This document shows positions 24,481-37,785 of a stretch of DNA of 64,000 nucleotides, in pieces. The notes under the pieces are model-generated. The model had not been told where the DNA came from and made no database searches. It worked only from the letters and a program-made list of their open reading frames with translations. This DNA is from Callipepla californica brunnescens (taxonomy: Eukaryota > Chordata > Aves > Galliformes > Odontophoridae), in NCBI GenBank assembly GCA_023055505.1, contig JALIRH010000114.1, positions 496,001-560,000 of the forward strand. The letters run 5' to 3'. The translations under genes were made by a program, and so were the position numbers. Positions within the stretch are counted from its first letter, which is position 1, and each line of letters opens with the position of its first letter.

Positions 24481-26984
24481 GCATCTCCCCTCCTAGGAGC
24501 AGCGCGAGGCATCAGGAGGTGCCTCCAGATCTGCTATGGAGCTTTTGCTCCGAGGAAGCCTGGGCTGTCTCTCGCTCTCCTCACTCCTTCTTCTCCTCAT
24601 TTGCACGCCAGCACCTTGAAAGAGCCAGATAAGGAAGTAGCTGAAGTCTTAATAAATCATTAGTTCTCAAGAACTTCCTTTATGTTTTAAAACAGCACTG
24701 GTGGTGTGCCAGATCTCAAGAAGCCCAACTGAATGTCCGACACAGCCCTTCACTGTTAACTCCGACCACAGATCAAATAGTACGAAAGATACGTAAGACG
24801 CTTGATAAAGAAATATCCATCAGCGCTGTTAGCGTTGATATCTCACAGGTGTTACAGAACAATGATGGCCTTATTCAGTGAGATCTACACATGGAAACAT
24901 AAAAGTGACTACAAATCTGACATGTCTCTGCTGTTCGTAGTCGTTAGCCTTATGAGTGCAAAATGGTCTCTCAAGTCTTACGGTTAATGTCATGTCAACT
25001 CTTAAGGAGTCTGACTTAGTGATCCTTATGGGCCCTTTCCAACTGGGGATATTCTGTGGTTCATGTTGTATCTGCAGATACACACAATCAACTTTTGAAA
25101 GATCGGGAAAGTTGTCAAAGTTTAGCCATCACGATTTGGGAGTTTCCCAGTGCCTTTCAAAGATTTTTACCAAAAATCAAAAACTCCCTTGCTGCTAATG
25201 AGATCCGTGGAGGTGCTAAACAGTTGCCTAGTGGACTGCTGTGAGAGCAACTGCAGCATCATCTGGACTGCCTAGTAAAATCAACACTTCAAGCAGATCA
25301 TACAGTCAAATGCATGTGTATTTCTGGGCAGCACAAGCCATGCTTCTGGAATGAGAGCCTGTGTCTTGGAAAAGATTGTCTAAAAATTCAAACAAAGTTA
25401 CAGATAAGGTCCCAGTGCAGGTTGTCTGATATGATTGTTGGATGTACTAACAGGGTTAGTGTGCAATAAATCAATTTACATGTGTTTGAATGAGTGATGC
25501 TAGAGGAACATGTGTAGCTTTGACATTAAAGGTCTTGTGAAAGAAAATTCCCCCAGGAATGGAAGGAGCTGAGCATGAGCCCTGGCACAGAAGCAATCTC
25601 ATGGTGGGGCTTGGGTCTGCAAGCACACCAGTTTGGCAACAGCAGAGTAGAGGGTGGACTGGCAGAACAGAATAAAACATGCTTATCTGACACTACTCCT
25701 TTCTGTGCAGTGAACTGGAAAGCTTGCCTGGATCCTTTCAGAGACGCGTGATGAAACTTGCTCCTGGATGGTTATTATATGACCCTGAGAAAACGGGGCT
25801 AAGACTGTGCAAGTGTGCATAAAAAGAGAACAGTATTTTATTAGTGCATATATCAGTTTGCTGAAGTTGGATTTAGGCAGTTAGTTGTTCCATAGCCCAA
25901 ACAGTTAGTCAATAAGAAGTATCTTTTTTCTTGTGAATTAATTAGATGATTGAATGAAGTATAACTATAATGTTGAAGTCTGATTGCTACCTCTTGTGCA
26001 AATCACAAAAGAGCCCTAACCACGAGGTTGCTGTCCAGGCACTTGTGTTATGTAGCTCATCTAATAAGGACTTATAAGGACATAGGAAGAGGTGACCAAT
26101 TTATTGCAGGATTTATGGAACCTACCTTGCTTCACAGGAGGAGAAAATGTGTAATACATTATGTAGGATGTAAGTGTATTATGATACAATTGGAAAAGGA
26201 AATGTTGAAGCTGACTATCATGAGAATAAATTGCGGTAAGCTCTCAAATAATCTCCTGAGGGAAACTGTGGAACCTGAAACCACTGAAACGAGATTGCAC
26301 AAACATCTAAGTGCCATTCTACCCCAGTGCACAAAAGCTCTAATTGGTCCTTTCTGTCACTCATTCAGATGATTTATAGGAAGCTGTACAAATAAGATGA
26401 CTCACGTATAAAAAGCACACAAATATTCATTATGAAATGTGCTTCTGTGAACCCTGAAGTTGGAAAAGGAATATTCAATATTTAACAGCTGAACTGAAGT
26501 GGCTTTCTCTAAGATATATCAAATAAATGTTCATAAAAGAGCAAATATGTTGACCACAGCACTAAACTGTATTTAAAAATAATAATATAATTTCATGCCT
26601 AGAAAAAGTCCTTGCTTTGATTTTTGAGATGGTCCTTGACCTTGATGGCCGTTTGGTAATATCAGCTGATAAATATTCAAGCACAGTTCTGTCACACCTT
26701 CGCCCTTGAAACAATGTTTTTACAGTTGATTTCACATATTCTGTTTGTTTTTCTTTACAGGTTCTTTTTTTTTTTTTTCCCCTCATTATTCCTGATGCAA
26801 ATGTATTCACATATAGAGACAGATTTGAAAAATATTCAAAAACAAATGTATTCTACAAAAAAGAAAAATCGAATATATTCATTTTTAGTTCCTAGAAGTA
26901 ATGCAGTGCCATGATCATCCCATGAGATGATGTCTTCTGAGAGCTGAAACAGAGACAGACATGCTGGGTGCTGCAGAGCCTTCT
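24481..26984. other. Intergenic flank just upstream of LPCAT1
   Basis: After the CpG island ends at about 24480, the sequence returns to AT-rich DNA. It has one 60-bp CR1 scrap (25005-25062) and a T tract near 26765-26778. No gene was recognised. Confidence 0.7.
25005..25062 (+). mobile_element. CR1: CR1 LINE 3' end, very short
   Basis: About 60 bp reading TTAGTGATCCTTATGGGCCC, then TTTCCAACTGGGGATATTCT and GTGGTTC. This is a diverged CR1 terminal segment. Confidence 0.65.
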
Positions 26985-27782
26985 CCAGGTGCTAAGCAGT
27001 CCACGCTCAGTACATACATCTCGAGATCTTGAAAAATTAGAGGGCTGGATAACTATCAACCTTTTGAAGTTTAACAAGAGTAAGTGCCAGATGCTGCACC
27101 TGGAATGGGGCAACCCTGGTTGTATGTACAGAGTGCTAAATGAGTGGCTGGAGAGCAGCCCTGGAAGAAGGGATCTCAGGGCTAAAGTAAGTTGAATCTC
27201 AATCAGAAGTGTGCCTTGGCAGCCAAAAAAGGTCAATGGTATCTTGGGATGCATCAGACCCGGCACTGCCAGCAGGGTGAGGGAAGGGACTGTCCCACCC
27301 TGCCTTGTGCTGGTGCAACCTCACCTTGAGCACTGTGTGTAGTTTTGGGCACTACAGTAGAAGGACTTAAAACTATTAGTGCCTTCAAAGAAGGGCTATG
27401 AAGATGGCGAAGGGTCCAGAGGGCAAGAGGTATTAGGAGTGGTTGAGGGCACTTGATTGGTTCAGCCCAGAGAGTAGGACACAGAGTGGCAGGTGCTGAT
27501 CTCTTTGGGGACAGCAACAGAACCCAAGGGAGAGTCATGGATCTGTGTCAGGGAAGGGTCAGATTGTGTGTTAGGAAAACGTTCCTCGCTGAGAAAGTGT
27601 TTAGGCACTGGAATAGGCTCCCCAGGGCACCAAGCCTACCAGAACTCAAGAAGTGTTTGAAGAACACTCACAGACAAAGGATTTGAATTTTGGTTAGTCC
27701 TATATGGAGACCGGAGCTGGACTCAGTAACCCTTGTGTATCTCTTCCAACCAAGGTGTTCTATGGTTCAATGATGCTGTGAC
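26985..27782 (+). mobile_element. CR1: CR1 LINE fragment with ORF2 tail
   Basis: About 0.8 kb, among the longest CR1 copies here. The reading frame at 26968-27195 contains LLKFNKSKCQMLHLEWGNPG, diagnostic of the CR1 reverse transcriptase end. The frame at 27453-27686 contains KTFLAEKVFRHWNRLPR. The coding frames are broken by stops and shifts. The copy ends near GTTCTATGGTTCAATGATGC. It is a dead copy. Confidence 0.93.
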
Positions 27783-30249
27783 AAATCCTTCTCCCATATG
27801 CCACAGGAGACAGTGTTAAGAAGGTGTCTGAGCCCAAGGAACAGTTTCTGCTGATTACATCCTTCACCAATTAATGAAAAGAAAATTGGGGCAACTGTAG
27901 CCTTGCTCAACATTTTCAAAAGTCCAAGATGTAATGCAGATTACTCTGGGATCTGAGATCTGCCTCATTCTTGATTACTTTCCATTGTGTGTTCACAGCA
28001 TGTTTTTAGCCTGGTCTTCAGTATGCTGTTCATACAGAAGAAACATTGGCATTCAATAAATGGATCAGTCAATAAAACATCAGGAGTTTCATTCAGGAAT
28101 GAAAGAAGAATGAAAGAACAGCATGTGATAAATGCAACTGATACTGCACTGGATGGTGATTAGCCCACCCAGGGACGAAGTCTTTGTGAGAGACTGAGGA
28201 GATGCCTAAATTTCTCAAGAGCATCCCGTATCTTTTATTCCTCCCTGTTATTGTGTTACTGTGCTCTTTGTAGCTGTTGTAGTTTCCACAGAAATAAATA
28301 AGAAGCGTTACTTTTGGAGTTATATATGTATATGGCCACACACACACAAGGTATATGAAGATAAAAATAGAGCGCAGATGATGTGTGCTGGGTACAAATT
28401 AACGCAGCAAATGTTTTCAGTGCTGAAATGTGCTTTTAGACCTCTACATCTATCTTTTTCACCTTTATATATCTTCCTCTTTTTTTCTCTGAATACCTCA
28501 GCTGAAACTCTCACAGTATGTTTCTAGTCCTAACAGGAAAGAGTAATCCTAACCAAACAAAACAGTCTCTGTCACTAACATAAAGTAATCTTGCAAGGTA
28601 GGGAATGAAATCTTGGAATTATTTCCTGTGAGTTTTCTGGTATGTGTGTCATTAGCAAGTAGAATATGCATGCTCATCAAATTCCGTAACTACGCTCAAA
28701 AGAAGCAATTTTTCTCAATCTATACAAAAAACCTATGTCCAACTGTACAGCAGCAGAAGCTCTATAATATTATTGTGGTGATTTCTGCAAGTCCAAATAC
28801 TAAGTACCAAGTCAGCATTTTCCGTATTCCAGATCACATTATATAAACTAGATAAGAACAACTTACGTTTTCTGCAGTCTTTACACTTACGCCATTGTGC
28901 AAATATTAAAATATCTTATGAAAGTACGTTTTCAGTTCCAGCACATTTGAACTTTTAGTTTACATATGCTGTTTTTCCACCTTCTTCTCTGATTTCTCAT
29001 TTCTAAGTTACACTATGTATTTACAGAGGCTTTGTATTAGGCAACCTTTATTTAGAAAGCACTATGTTATCATTATTCAGCAGATAAGTGAAGCATTATC
29101 AAAAAGACTTATTTTAGGAAACTCTGTGCATTATTTGTATAATGAAATAGTGAGAAAAAAAAACTTGTTGCCAGTAAGATGCATCAAATTCATATAAATG
29201 AATTCACTAGAATCACCCTTGGTAAAATTATTGCCAAGATCCAATCACATCAAATACCACTTTACAATCACATGAAATGCTTCATTTGATTTTTCTGAGG
29301 TAGTAAAGTCTATTATTTAATATGTTTTAAATAATTATTTACTGCAAGACACGAGCAGTGGTTAAATAGGCAAAACATACCATACAAACGTTTTATGGTT
29401 TTGGAAATGCAAACAGGATGAGCTGCCAAGAGATCCCTGGGCAAGAATGTCCAGTCCCAATCTGTTGCCTTCAGAGGCAGAGTATGAGGAGAGGCAAAAG
29501 CACAGCCTGTAGTGAAAATAAGACCATATGGGACTCATAGTAGCGCCAGTGGCTTTATGCCCAGTGCATGCCCCTGCCCTGGCAGCTGCAGCCCTCAAAT
29601 GAGACAAGGCAAAGCAGAATCAGGCAGCCATGCCTTTATTACTTGTGTACCTAGCCCCATTCTGCTGGGAGAAGAGGTAGGCAAAGCAAGTATGTAAGTT
29701 GGAGAGAGAGGAAAAGAAGGAGAATATATGATGTGTATGTATTTACATAAAGAGAATGGGGAGGTATATATACAGAACAAGTACACTGACCTCTCTCCAA
29801 ACACAGATGGATGCACATGTCTTCCTTGGGGTCAGTGAAATCCAGGGATCATGCAAGCAAAAAGATTAAATATGGCTGTGCAACAATTTGGCTTCCACAA
29901 ATAAGGCCAACAAAGGGCTGCACATGTTTATGTGCTGGTCGGGATAACCCAGAGGCTGAGCAGGGCACATGGAGAGCAGACGGCATAGCCAGAAACACGG
30001 AGTAAGACGATAAAGAGCTGCCAAATACAGATATGTTGCTCCAGGATGCGTCATCAGCTTTGTCATCCCGTGGAATAACCCATCTAAATCTAAGCATATT
30101 AAGTTCTCCACTGAGTTTATTAATGTGGGCTAACACCATCTGTTTGTGGACGCAGGGCATTATATCTCTCATTAATGTGATACAGTAGTTAAATTTAGAT
30201 AGGTTCTTGGATGAGCTGAGAATGGTGTGGTGAGCGGGACTAGGGAAGT
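27783..30249. other. Intergenic, no gene recognised
   Basis: AT-rich DNA between two CR1 copies. Short frames show no family similarity. There is a short CA run near 28337-28348. Confidence 0.65.
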
Positions 30250-30810
30250 AATCCTCCCCCTGTACTCGGCACTGGTGGTGCCCCATCCCCAAGTACTGTG
30301 TACAGTTTGGGGTACCTCAGTACAGAAAGGACACTGAGGTGCGGAAGCAGATCTGAAGAAGGGCAACAAGGCTGGAGAAGGGGCTGGACAATATGCCCTA
30401 TGAGGAACAATTGAAGGAGTGGGGGCTGTTTAGTCTGGGGAAGAGGAGGCTGAGGGGAGACCTTATTGCTCTCTTCAAATACCTGAAAGGTGATTGCAGC
30501 GAGAGCAGGGTTGGTCTCTGCCTACTGTTGACAGGTGACAGGACAAGGGGAAATGGCTTCTAGTTGTACAGGGGAGGTTTAGGTTTGGATATCGGGAAGA
30601 ACTTCATTACAGAAATGTTTGTTAAGCCGTGGAATAGGCTTCCAGGAAGGTGGTTGAGTCACCATCCCTGAATGTGTTGAAAAACCATTTGGACATGGTG
30701 CTCAGGGACATGATTTAGTGGTGGGTTCTAAGGGTGGTACAGTTAGGATGTGATTGGACTCAATGATCTTGAAGGTCTTTTCCAACCTGAGCAATTCTAT
30801 GATTCTACAA
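30250..30810 (+). mobile_element. CR1: CR1 LINE 3' fragment
   Basis: About 560 bp reading through the CR1 tail, including GGGAAGAGGAGGCTGAGGGG, CAATGATCTTGAAGGTCTTT, TCCAACCTGAG, and the end CAATTCTATGATTCTAC. It looks relatively young, with few differences from the common CR1 tail. Confidence 0.94.
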
Positions 30811-32127
30811 GTATCATGTAACTGTTCTTTCTCATGCTCTCAATAATTCCTTGCCATTGGAGAATTGAGTGATTAATTAGTATGGTTGACTGTACTTAAT
30901 TTTTCTACAGCTTTTCTTAAATTCCCCAATAAAAAGACAATTCTTAGAACAGAACATTTTTTGCTAGGGTAACATTTAAATGCAGATGTTTTGCAACAGT
31001 AAGCCATGATGAAAAACAATAAAGGTTGGCAAAATAGAATGTATTAATTTAATGCGAGAATTAAAAATCTATCAAGTTGTTTTAATCACTTTGAATGCCT
31101 TTTTCTATACTATTCTTGTGCTCAGGTTTTAACACTTTCTTACTGGCTTTTGCTAGAAGGTAATAGAATTTTATGTCAGTTATGTAAGGTATAGAAAGAT
31201 GGCACCATGTACCCATGTACCTGTTAGCAGGAGCTCTCTGCCGATTCTGGCTTGCTTGGGCTGTTTTCCCAGAGTTTTGGTGAATCAGGGAAGGACTAAT
31301 GAAATAATTAAACATTCAAAGGCTTCCTTTTAGGTGATCATTTGTCTCTCACTAGATGGTTTTAGCCAAAAAAACAGGCATCTTTCTAGACTGAAATTGA
31401 AATTAATGTTGAAGTCACTGTCTGAGATTTAGAACAGAAGTTGTAGAAATCAGCCTAGACAATCATGTAATGTTTTGCTTGAATGGCCATTGCTCCAGAA
31501 GTGGTGGACTTCACCTCTCTGGCTGAGAAGTTAAAATAATGAACTGCAGAGGAGGCATGCCAGTGACTGCAGACGCTGGAAATGATCATAGCATCAGAGA
31601 GAAGAAGCAAAACATGACAGGAGCTGCGCAGAAATGTACTTCAGGGTTCAACTGCCATAAAAGTCTGAAGTTCTGTATCAGTAGTATCGGAGAGCCTGTT
31701 TCCACATGAAGCATTTGTGAAGTCAGCAAACTACAATAACTTAAAAGGAGATTTCTCAGAAGACAGCTATTTCTTTGGATAAACTCTACCTTCACTGTAA
31801 ATAATTTCCCCTTCTCATTTTTAACTGCTTGTCAGGATTCTTCAGAAAATGGAAGAAAATTTAATTTCTGTAACATTTCCTCTTTTCCATCCTCAGTTTT
31901 CAGACTTCTGCCATCTGATATAATGAAGAGAATCTTCCATTCTGCTATTCCCAAAGCAAGTCATGACAAAAAGCCACAGAATGCACTGTGGGAACACTCA
32001 CTGTAACAATGAATGCTAAATTCCTAGACATTGGTTTGTTCTTCAGGATACAAAAATCATGACTTGATAGCATCCCACTTAAGCAGAAGCTTTACAGCTT
32101 CATCATATGTATAAAAGTAAAATATAT
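30811..32127. other. Intergenic, nothing recognised
   Basis: AT-rich DNA between two CR1 fragments, without coding or repeat signals that I can name. Confidence 0.65.
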
Positions 32128-32385
32128 AATTCATAGAGTGATAGAATTACAGTATATCCTGAGTTGGAAGAGAGCCATGAGGATCATCGAGTCCAACTGG
32201 CTCCACACAGGACAACTCAAAAATCAGACCATATGGCTGTGAGAGCTTTAGCCAAACACATCTTGAACTCCAGCAAGCCTGGGGCTGTAACCACTGTCCT
32301 GGAGAGCCTGTTCCAGTGCCTGACCACTTCCTGGTGAAGAACCCTTTCCTGATATACAACCTGATCCTCCTCTGGGTATCAGGAA
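32128..32385 (-). mobile_element. CR1: CR1 LINE 3' fragment
   Basis: Inverted CR1 starting at TTCATAGAGTGATAGAATTA and continuing GAGTCCAACTGGCTCC and CCTGTTCCAGTGCCTGACC. Truncated at its 5' end. Confidence 0.92.
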
Positions 32386-35107
32386 AAGGTTTTTCAGACA
32401 TATTCATGCACACACATGCATACACTGTATTTTCAGTTCTTGGTCTCACATCAGTTACTGTACAGAAACTGGCTAAATATACTAGAAACCACAGACAAAT
32501 CCTGCAGCTTTATTTTCCCTTGTGAAAGCTTCAGGCTAAGTGACCTGTAGTATCTTCTGTTCCTCCATGCACCCTCAAATATTTCCTACACAGACATGGT
32601 ACTTTTCACTTAGTACTTCTTTGTTATTTCCCAATAGAAGAGCATCAACTGCCTTATATTTTGCAATAAAGACACACTGGAAAATTTTACAACAGACATT
32701 TGGTTTTTTTTTTCAGCATATTTTGTTAGCCAGTCTTTATATACTGCAGCACGCATCTGTCATTCTTTGACAAATTTCAGGTAAAGAATTCCAGTTCACT
32801 GTCAGCAATCACTGAAGAAGCCAAATGCCTATTTATGTTGGTGTAATGGTCATGCATCTTCAGAACTGGGAGAGGCTTTGCAACTATTGAGAGGACCTTC
32901 ACAGTCAGGCACTCTGCTGTGATGATAATCTTGTGCTGCGTTTTCATCACAGACTGCTCAGAGCAGAAAGAGTTTATCCATCAAGTATCTGTCTGTCAGA
33001 AGAGGACACCACAGAGTCTGATGGCTCTGTTGGCAATGAAGAAGACACAAGGTCTTCTGTGGTGGAATACTCCATCAAATTGCAGCCTTTCACAGAGGGA
33101 ACATCTTTTGCTAGTCAAGCTTCCATCAGCTCTGCCTGTCTCTTTCTTCTACACATCTTACTCACCCACAACAGGCTAAATGAATATGTCAGCCTCCACC
33201 TCAAATTTCTTTATTTTTCCATTAGTACAAACTCCTAGGGCAAAGGTCAACCATTTTTTTCTTCTAGCAGAGTAATTATTAAAAGGACTGGCAATACAGA
33301 GAAGCAGAAAACAAACTGTTTTTCCCTGTGAAGAATGATGAACCATTCTTACAGTATCTATGGACTTCAGTGTCAAACAACAGTGAAGTATTTTTTTATG
33401 TGAATAAACCCAAAATGTAGGGTGCATGAATCTGACCTGCAACCCACACAATTATGTGCTATTTCCAGATACATTACAACAGGAGGTACCAGTTCTGCAT
33501 GATGGCAGTGCGTGCTACTGTCACAACAGCTGATTTATCAACAGCAATTGTGAATGCTCATCTTCCAGATGTCAGAGGGAAATCTCACACCCTGAAGAGA
33601 AATATCACTCAAGGGAACCATAGCTGCAGACTTAAGGCAGAAATTTGGTGGTACTGATAGATACTGGTTTGTTCCACCAACCAATACTAACTGCACAGAG
33701 CCAGAGAAACAGCTCTTGAAAAAAAAAAAAAAAAAGCCCCTTTTCTTTCAATGATTTCATACTTAGAACTGTCTTTTCACTTGCAGCTTCTTACACATCA
33801 CAGCTCTCTGCTGTTAGCCCTTCAGATAAATGCCCAACCTGAGCTGTACAGCAGCACTGGAGAGGTTTCTTTCTACATGCCTGGAAAAGCTTAGGATAAT
33901 TCTGGCACATGAGCACAGTTGGTAGCTGTGTGTACCATGCTGTAAGCCTGGTGCTGTCAGTGCATGCCTGGATTTCTAGTAAAGCCTTCTTGCCCTCTAC
34001 CAGCTCTCTCAGTAGAATGTCCCCAGGAACTGTCTGTACACAGACTGTACAGCTCTTCACGCACCCGGTAAGTGTGAGGCATCCCCAAATGCATGTGAAC
34101 AAACTCTTTTGTCCACAGTCAGTATTTTGGACATGCTATATCTGTATCTTTTGTCCTCTTCTGATTCTTACCTTTCTTTTCACATCTTGGGACTTGGTGC
34201 TGCTTAAGCACTTTTGAACTGGACAGATTTGGACTCCTGGAGCCTCTCACTGACAGATACTCTTTCCTCTTTGATAATTTTTCCAGTTTGTCCCTGAAAG
34301 GACTCCAGTATTTAAATATCTGTCTTAAATTGATGGTGGTAATAGGTTACCTGATGGAAAACCTTCTCCCCTACTCAGGTAGAAAGGAGTGCACAAGAAG
34401 ATTCATCAGATTTTACCCAAACAAAGACATCAATACATTTTTAGTTTCAGGCTTCACTACAATATTTGCTAACGGGATAGCAAAAGTGAGCATCTCTTTG
34501 GAGCATTGTTTGCTGGGAAGTGATTTTTTGTTTGTTTATTAGTAGAATTGAAGCTGGTAACTCCTTGTGGGACCAGTGGAAGAGGTAAGAAGCACTGCAG
34601 CATGAATGAAGAAGAGTAGATAAAAAAATTGCAGAAGATGTTTGTATCTAAGAAGGTGTTTCTGCATGAACCTGCTTTGGCTGAGCTGAAGACATCTCAG
34701 AGGCATCTTGCAGGCTTTGTGAAGTTCTGCAGCTGAATAGCAACATGGGACAGTTGGCCATTTCCTGCCATGGGAAAGCTGGAGTGTAGGCTCAGTGGGT
34801 TTTTGCATGGCAGTGAAGGCTGGTGGACATGAGCACAGCAAGGCCACGGTGCCAGCTCGTAGCCCAGGAGATGGGCTGATGAATACTGAGAGGAGATGTC
34901 ACAGAAAGCAGAGAATGGAAAAGATATATTCAGAAGAGTTCTTAGGAGACATAAGAGCAACATTAGTACAGCCTGGGGCTGTGGGAGGTGGGTTGTGATC
35001 TGCAAGAAGCCACTTCACGCGTTGTGGTTCCCCAGGCCGTGAGACAATTCGTTCCTCCCCTTGAATTGCATACGTTCAGCCACTTATGTCTTTTTTTAAG
35101 TCTAGTA

Positions 35108-35121
35108 GCACCATCTAGTGG
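35108..35121 (-). promoter_or_regulatory. CTCF-like core site
   Basis: The minus strand reads CCACTAGATGGTGC, which fits the vertebrate CTCF core CCASYAGRKGGCRS at 13 of 14 positions. Flanks are TTG and TACTAG. The site is outside any recognised CR1. Confidence 0.55.
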
Positions 35122-35286
35122 CAACCTGTGCTGGCCCAGAAAAGAATTCAAACCTTGCCTTCAAAGGTAGATTTTTACAGAAGTGTAAGCAATCTCTTGT
35201 CTCTATTTACAAACACGAGAAAATAGTTTCAGTGTAGACCCATAAATAAAATGAAATTTAATTCTTATCTAGCCACTATTGCTATT

Positions 35287-35312
35287 TGTTGTTGTTGTTG
35301 TTGTTGTTGTTT
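35287..35312. repeat. TTG microsatellite
   Basis: About eight uninterrupted TTG units followed by further T-rich sequence. Confidence 0.9.
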
Positions 35313-37604
35313 GTTTTCTTTACAGTGGATTTCCCCACTGCTACACTTATTGTTAGGTGTTTTCACCTTCATGTTACAGTATTTAGTGTCCTAATCTACT
35401 CCCTTAGATTCAATTTATGTGCCTGAGAATGTCTGATCTAGGTCAGGGGGGTGCAGAACAGTCTTGTATAAATGTAAAGAGTCTATATTTGGTGAAAACT
35501 CAGCACAAGAGAAGACCATAATAGGAAATGCAAATCATCTGTAGAGATAAATGTTTATCCTTTGAATTCCTATGCTTACACGCTAGCTGTAGAAGAATCC
35601 CATGTTAAACTCTCAAAGGTACTTCACAAGATATGTATTTTTTAACATTCCATGAAAAAATTTTGCACTGAGTCGCAGATAAATATAAATAAATGAACTG
35701 CAAGCTGGAAAAGAGCTGCATGGATGTATGAGAGAGAATATAGTATCTCCTACACATTTTTACTGTCTTCTCATAATGTGCCAAGTAGACAGCTTTCAAT
35801 GAGATCACCAAGTGGCAAGTTTAAAGTGAGAAAGACAAAGTGCCTCTATGCACAGCTTATGCACTAATTTTAGAATTCATTGCTCTACTGTCACAAGATG
35901 CCACGAAGACCAGAAATGTGTTAAAAAAAGAACTAGGCTTATTTTTGGAGGGTAGGTCTAATGATGACTGCTGTACACACCAGTTCAGCTGCAGTTTTGG
36001 GCCACCAAACTGTCTTCAGCAATGTCCAAAAGCATATGGCTTGGGAAAAACAAAAGCAAATATATAAAATAGTTCTCTTCAGTAATTTCCCCAGTCAAGG
36101 ATACTTCTTAGGACTGCTGTAGTGTCTTTTATAACATCCAGGGGAAGTTTTAAGTACTTTTGCAGCTTACACTTGAGTCTCAACTTGCAGGATTTGCATC
36201 TGCAGCCTCTAGGGTGAGGAGTTTCCTGGCCCTACTATTAGCTATGTGATGAGCCACTTCCTTTTGTTTGTTTTGAACTTGGCTCCTACTAGATGTGTTT
36301 GATGGCTTTTGCTTCTCATGCTGAAAGAGACACAGAACAGACTGTCCTTTCTCCATCCAGGATGTTGCAAAATTGCTCATGGTCAGCTCTTGCTGCCTCT
36401 GCATGTTATTGGAACACTGCTCTTGTGCTCTAAACTTCCTTGCAGCACAGGGCTGTGGTGAAACTTTAGCTGATTTGGGGCTGTTTGCACTGCAAGGCAA
36501 GGCAAGGCAGACTCCTCAGGGTTATCATGGTCCACTCTTCCCCTTTCTTATTCCCTGGCCTCTCTTCTGGCTGCAGGCTACTGCTCCCTGTGTCCTTGCA
36601 CCAACAGTGACGCAACTGAGAGCAGCTCCTGTAATAGCAAACACCAGGGTGCTTTGAGCTACAGTTCCAGTCTTGGGAGATGTGCTGTGGGGATCCCTGG
36701 TTTGAATCTTCCCAGAACAGGCTGAGATGAAACCAAAAAGGCTCAAGAGAAAAAAGCAGAAGAGCATTCACCATCATTCCTGGGACTGAATAAAAGAAAT
36801 GCCTTGGAGATGGACTCAGCCATCCCAGCCTTGCACAAATGTGATAATACCCACTCGTTTGCCCCTATTTTGCTATCTCTTCATAAATTTGGAAACTGCA
36901 ACTGTTGCCTAAAGTTACTTTTAATAACTCTTTTCTTGGTCAAGCAGTTTGCTGAAGATGGGCAACGTCAGCAACAATATTTGTATAATCCATTATCCTT
37001 TTATTTTTTCCTTCTCTGTTGCTCTTCCAGATGCTTTTCTTTCTTTCAATAACTTTGTCTTGCAATTCACTTCCTTACATCATTATAGTTTTTGCAGCAC
37101 TGTTGTCTATACAGCAAAGAGTGTGTCAGGAACAGGAAAGTCTATCTTTAGTGAATTTGGTGTATCCAGGTCACACATGTTGTCACATCTAAGCTGACTG
37201 CCTTGGGAAACATGGAGAGCCATTTGAAACACCAGCTGCTGCTGTCCGAGCCCTGACCTTGTAAATCTGAATTGTGCCCGTGGCAGCAAAGTTAATGGCT
37301 AACAGAAGAGGAGAAATAGAAAGCAGGTGGCATCTTGAAAAGGCAGCCAGATCTCCTGGACTGTGTCTGTACTGCAGAGCACTTTGTAAGCCACGCATTT
37401 TCTTTGTTTGAAGTGTTTTCTGTAACCTCACACCTTACTTGACCCACAGACCTCTCAGAGGTCTGTTCATAACCCTGGAAAACTTGACATTTAAATATAA
37501 CTTAAAAGAATGCGTTCAGACCACAATATACAGACTGCAAAATCCTGAAATGTTGCACATGACTATTAATTTATGTTTTGTGGTTTTATTTGTAACAGCA
37601 ATCA

Positions 37605-37785
37605 AGCCAGAGATGCCCAGGGATGTGGTGGATGTCTATCCCTGGAAACACTCAAGGTCAGGCTGGACAGGGCTCTGAGCTCCTGATCTGCTGTAGGTGT
37701 CCCTGTTCACTGCAGAAGAGTTGGACTAGATGGCCTTTAAGGGTCCCTTCCAACTCAAACCATTCTATGATTCTATGATACTACC
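37605..37785 (+). mobile_element. CR1: CR1 LINE 3' fragment
   Basis: About 180 bp ending in GGTCCCTTCCAACTCAAACC and ATTCTATGATTCTATGATA, with the intact CR1 3' octamer repeats. It is preceded by CAAGGTCAGGCTGGACAGGG. Confidence 0.94.

Larger units (their letters stand above)
32386..37604. other. Intergenic with simple repeats and a CTCF-like site
   Basis: Holds a 17-A tract (33719-33735), a TTG microsatellite (35287-35312) and a CTCF-like site (35108-35121). Overlapping frames near 36180-36780 on both strands encode nothing I recognise. Confidence 0.65.

Noticed and set aside
23563..24512. Several overlapping long frames on both strands of the CpG island
   Set aside because: GC-rich DNA has few stop codons. 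Only the exon 1 frame (24141-24025) has homology; the Arg/Pro/Gly-rich products of the others are composition artefacts.
27254..27538. 94-codon minus-strand open frame
   Set aside because: It is antisense to the CR1 LINE at 26985-27782, whose real coding remnants run on the plus strand.
36180..36777. Overlapping frames of about 100 codons on both strands
   Set aside because: No family resemblance, and strong overlap between strands. A retroposed gene was considered, but no poly(A) tail or recognisable protein was found.
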